Below are positions 1-6,512 of a stretch of 64,000 nucleotides of DNA, in pieces. Where the stretch lies: NCBI RefSeq assembly GCF_014117325.1, contig NZ_CP059732.1, forward strand, positions 4,477,001-4,541,000, written 5' to 3'. Source of the stretch: Spirosoma foliorum. Its GTDB lineage: Bacteria; Bacteroidota; Bacteroidia; Cytophagales; Spirosomataceae. Below the pieces are notes generated by a model. That model saw nothing but the letters and a program-made list of their open reading frames with translations, did not search any database and was not told the DNA's origin. Numbering within the stretch: the first letter of the stretch is position 1; every line of letters starts with the position of its first letter. Position numbers and translations under genes: made by a program.

Positions 1-774
1 TCCAAAATAAGCCGATGAACTGGGGCAATTATGAGGGGTGGTCAGGTGATCAGGTGTGCCAAAGTTACAATGAACAACGTCATCTTTTTTCTTGAGTATC
101 TCACCCGAAAACGCATCGACATGGATATTCCAACCGTTTTTGGCATCTTTTGTCAGGAAGCGTACATTCCAGGTAAGCGCCAGTTTTTCAACGAGTTTCT
201 GTCCTTTCTGATCAGCCTCGACCGGAAGCCAGTACAGTTTTACATCAATTTTTTCGTCAGACAGATCGGGAATCAAATAGGTACTTTTTGTAAGCGTCCC
301 ATCGGTTAGCTTTGTAATCGTTGGTGCCTGCGTTTGTGCCAAATTAGCGGAGGCCAGTCCTACGTTGGCAGTAGCTTTCTGCAAAGCGTCGAACGGAGTA
401 ATGGTGCCTTTTAGCGCACTCGTTCTCGGTAAAAGGTTGATACCAGGAATAAAATTGTGATTCAGAGCGGCTACCTGACCACCGATCAGGACAATACTCA
501 TGACCCGATTATACACCTCTACCGACTGATAACCCTGATTAAAATAAACGTGATACCAACCTGTGGTGGGCGACCGATAGGTGCTTGACACGACCAGCCC
601 ATTCACATCGGCAGCTGTTAATTTTTGCTGCTCTATGGTAGAAAGCACGTATTTCCGGGCAGTTTCTACTTCAACCTGCGCATATACCTGAACCGGGTTA
701 ATTAGCCATAAGCTAAGCAAAGTGAGCCATATACCCAGATATTTACTAGCCTGTGCGTAAACCTGTTCCATCAT
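1..774 (-). CDS. Secreted M36 (fungalysin-type) metalloprotease, N-terminal part only
   Basis: The reverse strand is open from the window edge to an ATG at 774 (a second ATG follows at 771), giving 258 codons with no stop; the catalytic part lies outside the window. The N-terminus has a hydrophobic signal segment ending near VYAQ. The rest resembles the FTP/PepSY-type propeptide of fungalysins: NFIPGINLLPR, a helical stretch with ITPFDALQKA, then LTWNVRFLTKDAKNGW and VDAFSGEIL, the usual propeptide ending before the protease domain. It is probably an exported endopeptidase made as a zymogen. The zinc motif HExxH is not in view, so the protease call rests on the propeptide alone. Confidence 0.7.
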   Translation of the reverse strand, partial: MMEQVYAQASKYLGIWLTLLSLWLINPVQVYAQVEVETARKYVLSTIEQQKLTAADVNGLVVSSTYRSPTTGWYHVYFNQGYQSVEVYNRVMSIVLIGGQVAALNHNFIPGINLLPRTSALKGTITPFDALQKATANVGLASANLAQTQAPTITKLTDGTLTKSTYLIPDLSDEKIDVKLYWLPVEADQKGQKLVEKLALTWNVRFLTKDAKNGWNIHVDAFSGEILKKKDDVVHCNFGTPDHLTTPHNCPSSSAYFG

Positions 775-857
775 TGGCAGAACGATGTGTGTGAAGAGCT
801 TCAAATATTCTGCAGTTAAGATGGGGCAATAAGCTAATTTTCTCAGCAGAGTTCAGT

Positions 858-1590
858 TCAGATATAATGCACCGCACTAGTCGTGCCATGCGTAGAAAGG
901 TTAATTTCGCGGATACCGATACGATAATGATCAACGGCAAATTCCGGAGTATCCTGTCTCATCTGGTAGAACGTTGACGGCGAAAGCAACACCAGCAGAT
1001 TACCGCGCTGCACAATTTTATCGACATGATAATGGCCACAAACAACCGTTACATGACAAGGTAATTCGTGGACTAGCTCAAGGAATTCATCACTTTGCCG
1101 GAACGGATACTTGGTATCCATAAATTCTACATCGGCCGGAAGGGGCGGATGATGCATCATAATCAGCACATTCGTATCGCGCAATGCGGCTAAATAATCA
1201 CGTAGCCAGGTCCACTGAGCTGACGAAAATTCGCCTTTTGATGAATCCAAAAACAAAGCTGGTCGACCCTCGAGCGGCAATGCATAATATAATTCATTGC
1301 TATTCAGATCATGTTTTTTTTGAAATACATCGGCCAGTATAGCCGTATCATCATGATTACCTGCAATCACGTAATGCGGGATGGGCAATTCGTCAAGGTG
1401 CTTTTTTACCCATTCGTAAATAGACCGATCGCCGTGTGCATTACACAAATCTCCCCCCCACGACTAAACAATTGGGTTTCAAACTTCTCACGAATTCCAG
1501 GGCTTTCAGAAAATTCTGCCGGACATCAACACCCTGCATCTTTTCGCCCTCAGCACCAATATGTATGTCTGTTATAAAGGCTATACGCAT
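858..1590 (-). pseudogene. Calcineurin-like metallophosphoesterase, frameshifted at a G7 tract
   Basis: The gene starts at the ATG at 1590 (MRIAFITDIHIG, containing the DxH metal motif) and reads open to a TAA just after VVGGRFV. The rest of the protein (GNHDD, MMHHPP, GHYH motifs) continues in another frame to 858. The break lies at a run of seven G (reverse strand, 1453-1459). With six G the reading is VVGGDLCNAHGD, which restores the GDL motif II, and the whole gene would be 243 residues like a CpdA-type phosphodiesterase. Either this is a sequencing/assembly error, a real inactivation, or slippage control. The 196-residue downstream frame alone lacks motif I. Likely substrate is a cyclic nucleotide or phosphodiester, not determinable here. 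Confidence 0.85.
1453..1459 (-). repeat. G7 homopolymer at the frameshift point
   Basis: Seven consecutive C on the plus strand (G on the coding strand), exactly where the metallophosphoesterase changes frame. One fewer base joins both halves into a single frame with a canonical metal-binding motif. Confidence 0.9.
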
Positions 1591-1651
1591 AATTTATGTA
1601 TGATATAGGATATAGTAAGTATGAGGGTCAGAATATATCATATACCCTACA

Positions 1652-2476
1652 TCATATATCTTTCTTCGCTTCGTTCCAGTACACGTCCATCTCAGCTAAT
1701 GTCATATCATTCAACGTTTTGCCATTAGCACGAGCTTGTTCCTCCAGGTACTGAAATCGTTTGATGAATTTTTTATTGGTACGTTCGAGAGCCGTTTCGG
1801 GATTGATATCGATGAAACGGGCATAATTGACCAACGAGAACAAGAGATCCCCGAACTCGCCTTCGGCCCGCTCGTGGTTAATTGCTTCGTTGCTCTCGGC
1901 ATTAAATTCAGCCTTGAACTCCTGCATTTCTTCCTCTACCTTTTCCCAGACCTGTTGTTTCTCGTCCCAGTCGAAACCAGCGCCACGGGCCTTTTCCTGG
2001 ATACGCATGGCTTTTACCAGAGCGGGTAACGAGCCAGGTACGCCCCCCAACACCGATTTGTTGCCTTCCTTCAGTTTAAGCTGCTCCCAGTTGGCCTTTA
2101 CCTGCTCTTCTGTTTCGGCGACCACGTCCCCATAGATATGCGGGTGCCGACTAATGAGCTTGTCACAAACGCCATTCAGCACATCAGCCATATCGAACCG
2201 GCCTGGCGATCCGGCTTCTAGTTCAGAAGCAATTTTAGCGTAGAAAACCAGGTGTAATTGAATGTCGCCCAACTCTTTCCGTATCTCTGGAAGATCTTTT
2301 TCCAGAATAGCGTCGGAGAGTTCGTAGGTTTCTTCGATGGTCAGATGTCGTAAGGTATCCATCGTCTGTTTTCGATCCCACGGACACTGTTCACGCAGTT
2401 CGTCCATGATGGTCAGCAGCCGGTCGAATGCCATCAGTTGTTCCTGACGACGAGGGGGTAATTCAGAAAGGGTCAT
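1652..2476 (-). CDS. mazG: MazG nucleoside triphosphate pyrophosphohydrolase
   Basis: A 274-residue two-domain MazG, the usual length for the family. It hydrolyses (d)NTPs to NMP and pyrophosphate in the cytoplasm, removing non-canonical nucleotides and lowering ppGpp levels in some bacteria. The first domain (about residues 20-120) has REQCPWDRKQT, LRHLTIEETYEL and the metal-binding ELGDIQLHLVFYA stretch; the second (about 155-260) has ARGAGFDW and the EFGDLLFSLVNYARF metal motif. It is divergent from the ATPase-TOPRIM gene, with only 59 bp between the two start codons. Confidence 0.95.
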   Translation of the reverse strand: MTLSELPPRRQEQLMAFDRLLTIMDELREQCPWDRKQTMDTLRHLTIEETYELSDAILEKDLPEIRKELGDIQLHLVFYAKIASELEAGSPGRFDMADVLNGVCDKLISRHPHIYGDVVAETEEQVKANWEQLKLKEGNKSVLGGVPGSLPALVKAMRIQEKARGAGFDWDEKQQVWEKVEEEMQEFKAEFNAESNEAINHERAEGEFGDLLFSLVNYARFIDINPETALERTNKKFIKRFQYLEEQARANGKTLNDMTLAEMDVYWNEAKKDI

Positions 2477-2535
2477 GGTGTAAACTTACACAAAACACTT
2501 ATTCAAAAACTATTGAAATTGTTCAACTTTGTACT

Positions 2536-4194
2536 ATGTACATCACAAAGGTAGAACTACAGAACTTCAAACGCTTTACTGACTTAACCATTGATGGCAT
2601 TCCTACGAATGCGAAATTGGTCTTACTTATTGGTTCCAATGGGTCGGGCAAGTCGTCGGTATTTGATGCGTTTGAGTTTTTAAACACAGGATCAAAAACG
2701 CATATCCATCAAAAGAGTGGTTCAGAGTATAAAGGCGCTATGCAAAGTTTGTTGAGCAGCCTTTCTTCTCTGAAAAAGCGTAGAGACTTACAAACCACTA
2801 TTTTTATAGAAGACAATCAAGGAGAATCATCTCGATTTGAAGAGACGAAATCACCTATATCTATTAGTAAATTATCAGATAAGGCCTTCTATGGCCGAAC
2901 AAGCTTTCGGCAAGTTGCTAGGTTAACCCGGCGTCAATCAGAAGAGAACAGTGTCTCTACAATCGAAGCCGACTCAGATAGACCCCGTACTTTTATTGAC
3001 CGCGATAATCGGTTTGAAGCTGATATAGACCGTATAGCAAGGCAAATTTTCCAGGAGATTTTCAGGAATGGAGCTTCTGCTCAACAGATAAAGGACAAAT
3101 ATATAGAGCCTATAAATCAAGCTTTTGATCGCATTTTCGACTCTCAGCTAATTAACAGACTATCGCTTATTGAGTTTATACCACCTGGCGAAGGGCAGGC
3201 AACTCAGGTAAATTTTAGAAAGGGAGAATCCGAAATATCATACGATTATTTAAGCGCAGGGGAGAAAGAAGTTTTCAATATCCTTTTTAATCTGCTCGTT
3301 CGTCGAGATCAATTTACGGATACGGTTTATTTTTTTGATGAAATAGATCTCCATCTGAATACCAAGCTACAATTCAACCTGCTTAAAGAAATTACTGAAA
3401 ACTGGATTCCAGAAAACTGTCAACTCTGGACAGCTTCGCACTCGCTTGGCTTTATCGACTATGCCCGACAGTATGAAAAAGGAGTAATTATCGATTTCGA
3501 CGATCTGGATTTCGACCAGCCTCAGACCCTGTTTCCTGAACCCAAGGAGCGCTTAGATGTGTACGACATTGCTGTGCCTAAGGAGATGCTTTTTGAGATT
3601 ATGAAGGACAAGAAAGTAGTAGCCTGTGAGAACCAAAATGCTGAATTCTATAATCTGCTAGCCCTTCCCAATACAATCTTTGTGGGTATGAAGGACGCAC
3701 GCAGTGTATTTCTACAGGTGAAAAACGATCCAAGATACCATTCTCTTCGTGATCGAGATTTTATATCGGATACTGAAATTGAAAAAATAGAATCGATCTA
3801 CCCAAATCATCATATACTTCGCTACTACAACTTCGAAAACTATTTATATCATCCAGATAACCTCACTGAACTAAATCCGACTGGATTTGACCGTGCTACG
3901 TATATTAAAGCTCTAAATCAGTATAAGCAGGAACGTTACGACTATATTTTGCCGGGGCTTATATCTTCTCGTCAGACTTATGAAGAGTTTAAAACGGATG
4001 ATAAGCTTAAAGACAAATCCACAGATTCCATTGTGCACGATTTAAAAAGCGACGATTTTGAGCGGTTTTACAAGTATCTCAATATGAAAAACCAGCATGA
4101 AAAGATAGATCCTGCTCTTGGAAAAATTCCTCAAAAAAGCCTCGTTCAAACCAACTGGTTTCGGCAACAAATCCAAGCCATTCTGAACCGGTAG
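2536..4194 (+). CDS. Single-chain AAA15-like ATPase with C-terminal TOPRIM (DUF4435-like); PARIS-like defence candidate
   Basis: The ATG at 2536 (MYITKVELQNFKRF) is chosen because the upstream extension runs into mazG. The 552-residue protein has an SMC/ABC-type ATPase half: Walker A GSNGSGKSS near residue 33, signature LSAGEKE near 238, Walker B YFFDEIDLHL near 267, and a switch His in TASHSLGF near 300. The C-terminal part looks like a TOPRIM fold of the DUF4435 type: an acidic residue in VVACENQNAEFY (about 360) and RDRDF (about 407), followed by the YYNFENYL stretch typical of DUF4435. ATPase plus DUF4435 is the composition of PARIS (AriA/AriB), for which fused forms are known. The gene is alone and relatively AT-rich, consistent with acquisition. 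Other OLD-like nucleases remain possible. Confidence 0.72.
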   Translation: MYITKVELQNFKRFTDLTIDGIPTNAKLVLLIGSNGSGKSSVFDAFEFLNTGSKTHIHQKSGSEYKGAMQSLLSSLSSLKKRRDLQTTIFIEDNQGESSRFEETKSPISISKLSDKAFYGRTSFRQVARLTRRQSEENSVSTIEADSDRPRTFIDRDNRFEADIDRIARQIFQEIFRNGASAQQIKDKYIEPINQAFDRIFDSQLINRLSLIEFIPPGEGQATQVNFRKGESEISYDYLSAGEKEVFNILFNLLVRRDQFTDTVYFFDEIDLHLNTKLQFNLLKEITENWIPENCQLWTASHSLGFIDYARQYEKGVIIDFDDLDFDQPQTLFPEPKERLDVYDIAVPKEMLFEIMKDKKVVACENQNAEFYNLLALPNTIFVGMKDARSVFLQVKNDPRYHSLRDRDFISDTEIEKIESIYPNHHILRYYNFENYLYHPDNLTELNPTGFDRATYIKALNQYKQERYDYILPGLISSRQTYEEFKTDDKLKDKSTDSIVHDLKSDDFERFYKYLNMKNQHEKIDPALGKIPQKSLVQTNWFRQQIQAILNR

Positions 4195-4239
4195 AAATAT
4201 TTTCGCTGGTTTTCTTGATTGTCACTCCTTTTATTTATT

Positions 4240-4258
4240 TACTTTGCAATACAAAGTA
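4240..4258. promoter_or_regulatory. Palindromic operator candidate TACTTTG-N5-CAAAGTA before the DUF1361 gene
   Basis: A perfect 7-bp-arm inverted repeat with a 5-bp spacer ending 8 bp before the ATG at 4267. The same ACTTTG-N5-CAAAGT core occurs at 6490-6506, six bases before the MSEP-CTERM start, and both copies are followed by ACTTT and then CAT(ATG). The winged-helix protein at 6101 is the natural candidate to bind both (inference). Confidence 0.6.
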
Positions 4259-4266
4259 CTTTACAT

Positions 4267-4986
4267 ATGCAAACACACTACGCTTCACCGTATAGCCCGG
4301 CCTTGTCACCAATCCGCGACACACAGACGGGAAAAGGCCTTCGGGCCCTAACACTTTTAACGATAGCGGGGCTAACTTTAGTGATAACCCGTGGTCTTTT
4401 AACGGGTAATTGGTGGTTCTTCGTCATGTTAACCTGGAACCTGTTTCTGGCGTGGTTTCCATTGGGCGTCGTGCTGGTTCTTCGCGATTTACGAGCAGCG
4501 GGTGGCCCGTCGTGGTTTAGAAGCCGGTGGCTCTTTGTGGGTGCTCTACTGCTCTGGCTGGTCTTTTTACCCAATGCCCCCTATATTATTACCGATCTGT
4601 TCCACATCAAAAATATCGACCATCCTCTTCTCTGGTTCGATACTATGACGATATTCCTTTTTGCGTTAACTGGATTATTGATCGGTTTGTATTCCATTTT
4701 GCTGGTTCACCGAATGCTTCGGCCACAAATGGGGCAATGGCTAACCTGGGGGCTGATGCTGATTTGCCAGATTCTGTCGGGATTTGGCATTTATCTGGGC
4801 CGCGTTGGTCGCTGGAATAGCTGGGATATATTGACCAATCCATCCGCACTCACCTCGGCTATTGCCCATGTCTATCACGACCATTTGAGCATAAAACTTA
4901 CATTGGCTTACGGCTTTGTTCTGATTGTTTTGTACGTGGCCTTTTACTGGTATGCCGAGCACGAGGAAAAGCCACACAAACTATAA
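4267..4986 (+). CDS. DUF1361 membrane protein
   Basis: A 239-residue integral membrane protein starting at the ATG at 4267; a longer frame would run through the palindromic operator, so the later start is preferred. The DUF1361 signature is clear: WNLFLAWFPLG, then FLPNAPYIITDLFH, then the helix pairs containing LWFDTMTIF and GFGIYLGRVGRWNSWD. About six to seven membrane segments are visible. The function of the family is unknown; it is commonly found with envelope and sorting genes. It is followed 41 bp later by the diacylglycerol kinase on the same strand. Confidence 0.9.
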   Translation: MQTHYASPYSPALSPIRDTQTGKGLRALTLLTIAGLTLVITRGLLTGNWWFFVMLTWNLFLAWFPLGVVLVLRDLRAAGGPSWFRSRWLFVGALLLWLVFLPNAPYIITDLFHIKNIDHPLLWFDTMTIFLFALTGLLIGLYSILLVHRMLRPQMGQWLTWGLMLICQILSGFGIYLGRVGRWNSWDILTNPSALTSAIAHVYHDHLSIKLTLAYGFVLIVLYVAFYWYAEHEEKPHKL

Positions 4987-5027
4987 CCAGGCACCCAGTA
5001 CGCTTATTTTAATGTTATGTTTGCCCA

Positions 5028-5396
5028 ATGATTGATTTTCGTAAAGTCATCCGCAGTTTTCGATTTGCCGGGCAAGGTATTCTGGATTTATTCCGTTTCG
5101 AGAATAATGCGAAAGTACATCTACTGATTGCCGGTCTGGTTGTTGCGGCTGGTTTATATTTGCACCTAAACCGTACTGAATGGGCTATTATTTTAACGCA
5201 AATCGGATTGGTTTGGACTGCCGAAGCCTTCAATACCGCCATTGAAAAATTATGTGATTTTGTATCGCCAGGACTACATCCACAAATCAAAGCGATTAAA
5301 GATATGGCATCAGGGGCTGTGTTAATTTTAGCTATTGTAGCCGTGATTGTAGGTCTAATCATCCTTGGCGGGCGGCTCCTGGAATCCTTTCAATAA
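5028..5396 (+). CDS. dgkA: Diacylglycerol/undecaprenol kinase family protein
   Basis: A 122-residue three-helix membrane kinase. It phosphorylates a lipid alcohol (undecaprenol in many bacteria, diacylglycerol in others) with ATP at the cytoplasmic face, which feeds carrier lipid back into cell-wall synthesis. Family residues are present: N and E in FRFENNAKVH, the TAEAFNTAIEKLCD catalytic helix, and IKAIKDMASGAVL. Length and helix order fit the short prokaryotic family. It lies between DUF1361 and the regulator pair, all on the plus strand. Confidence 0.9.
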   Translation: MIDFRKVIRSFRFAGQGILDLFRFENNAKVHLLIAGLVVAAGLYLHLNRTEWAIILTQIGLVWTAEAFNTAIEKLCDFVSPGLHPQIKAIKDMASGAVLILAIVAVIVGLIILGGRLLESFQ

Positions 5397-5453
5397 ATTA
5401 GTCATTCATTATTCAGTTACGTTTACTCTTTCTACACTTTCGTTCTTTAGACT

Positions 5454-6104
5454 ATGCACGAATCCCGCGAACACCTGCAAACGCTGACGGAAATCCGTAG
5501 CCTGATGGAGCGCTCTTCTAAATTCCTGTCATTGAGTGGCTTATCGGGCGTATCGGCGGGAGTAATTGCCCTGATCGGAGCCTTTCTTGTCTCCATGCGT
5601 TTGCAGACAAGCTTCTTAACCCGGCTTACTGACAGTGGCCACTCGACAGGAGCTACTCAACTAAACTATCACGATCAACGGCAGTTTTTAGTCAGTGTAG
5701 CAGCTGGTGTGCTTGTAGCAGCTCTGCTAGCGGGTACGTATTTTACCCTTCGAAAAGCGCGACGACAGGGTCAGAGCGTTTGGAATCAATCGTCTCAGCG
5801 GTTACTTTGGGCAATGGCTGTTCCGCTGGCAACTGGTGGAATATTTTGCCTTGCCCTCCTTTTCTATAATCTGATTTGGCTGGCCTTTCCGGCAACGCTT
5901 ATTTTTTATGGACTGGCGTTGTACAATGGCAGCAAATACACCTTTCGCGATGTGGAATCTTTGGCCTATTGCGAAATTATATTGGGCCTGCTGTCGGTGT
6001 TTTGGCCGGGCTATAACCTGTTGACGTGGTCACTTGGCTTTGGGGTTCTGCACATTGTGTACGGCCTGGCCATGTACTACAAATATGAACGTACTACTGC
6101 ATGA
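5454..6104 (+). CDS. Multi-pass membrane protein of unknown function coupled to a winged-helix regulator
   Basis: A 216-residue protein with a short soluble N-terminus (LTEIRSLMERSSKFLSLSGLSG) and about five to six membrane segments in two blocks, one at roughly residues 30-50 and 80-105, the other from 125 to the end. I do not recognise a named family, but proteins of this kind often precede small HTH regulators in Bacteroidota. Its stop codon overlaps the regulator start (ATGA at 6101-6104), which suggests translational coupling and a joint role, for example sensing or sequestering the regulator at the membrane (inference). Confidence 0.75.
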   Translation: MHESREHLQTLTEIRSLMERSSKFLSLSGLSGVSAGVIALIGAFLVSMRLQTSFLTRLTDSGHSTGATQLNYHDQRQFLVSVAAGVLVAALLAGTYFTLRKARRQGQSVWNQSSQRLLWAMAVPLATGGIFCLALLFYNLIWLAFPATLIFYGLALYNGSKYTFRDVESLAYCEIILGLLSVFWPGYNLLTWSLGFGVLHIVYGLAMYYKYERTTA

Positions 6105-6400
6105 ATAACGACCTGCTCGCTCAGTTTAACAAAGCCTTTGAAAGCAAAGCGCGGCTAAGCATCATGTCGGTTCTGATGGTTAATGACTCCCTGAGTTTTA
6201 ATGCACTGAAAGAACTGCTTGGCCTCACAGACGGCAATCTGGCCACGCACCTTCGTGCGCTGGAAGAAGCGGGCTATGTAGCTGTACAGAAGCAGTTTAT
6301 TGGGCGAAAACCGAATACCACTTACTCGGCAACACCACTTGGCCAACAGGCATTTACGGATCACCTGAATGCCTTAGAAGCGTTTATTAAGAATATGTAA
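6101..6400 (+). CDS. Small winged-helix transcriptional regulator (HTH_34/MarR-like)
   Basis: A 99-residue single-domain DNA-binding protein. The fold can be followed: SKARLSIMSVLMVN (helix 1), SFNALKELLGLTDGNLATHLRALEEAG (helices 2 and 3), then the wing YVAVQKQFIGRKPNTTYSATPLG and a C-terminal dimerisation helix. It begins inside the stop codon of the membrane protein and is followed 112 bp later by the MSEP-CTERM start. The twin palindromes at 4240 and 6490 flank this gene and are the likely targets. Such proteins act as dimers on palindromes of this size. Confidence 0.88.
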   Translation: MNNDLLAQFNKAFESKARLSIMSVLMVNDSLSFNALKELLGLTDGNLATHLRALEEAGYVAVQKQFIGRKPNTTYSATPLGQQAFTDHLNALEAFIKNM

Positions 6401-6489
6401 ATCCATCCTGCACAGTATCCTTACTTGCCTATAACACAAACCTTAACCAGTGTTTGTAAGACCCTATGTCGCTATTTTTTACCCTTTTA

Positions 6490-6506
6490 ACTTTGTAAAA
6501 CAAAGT
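6490..6506. promoter_or_regulatory. Palindromic operator candidate ACTTTG-N5-CAAAGT before the MSEP-CTERM gene
   Basis: A second copy of the inverted repeat found at 4240. Here it overlaps TAACTTTG (6488-6495), which fits the Bacteroidota -7 box TAnnTTTG, so binding would block the promoter. I could not place a well-spaced TTTG -33 element. Confidence 0.6.
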
Positions 6507-6512
6507 ACTTTC

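Noticed and set aside
858..1448. Intact 196-residue metallophosphoesterase
   Set aside because: It lacks the first metal motif, which is found in the adjoining frame; a frameshifted gene explains both.
2526..2550. ACTTTG...CAAAG as a third copy of the operator at 4240
   Set aside because: The spacer is 14 bases rather than 5, so it is not the same site.
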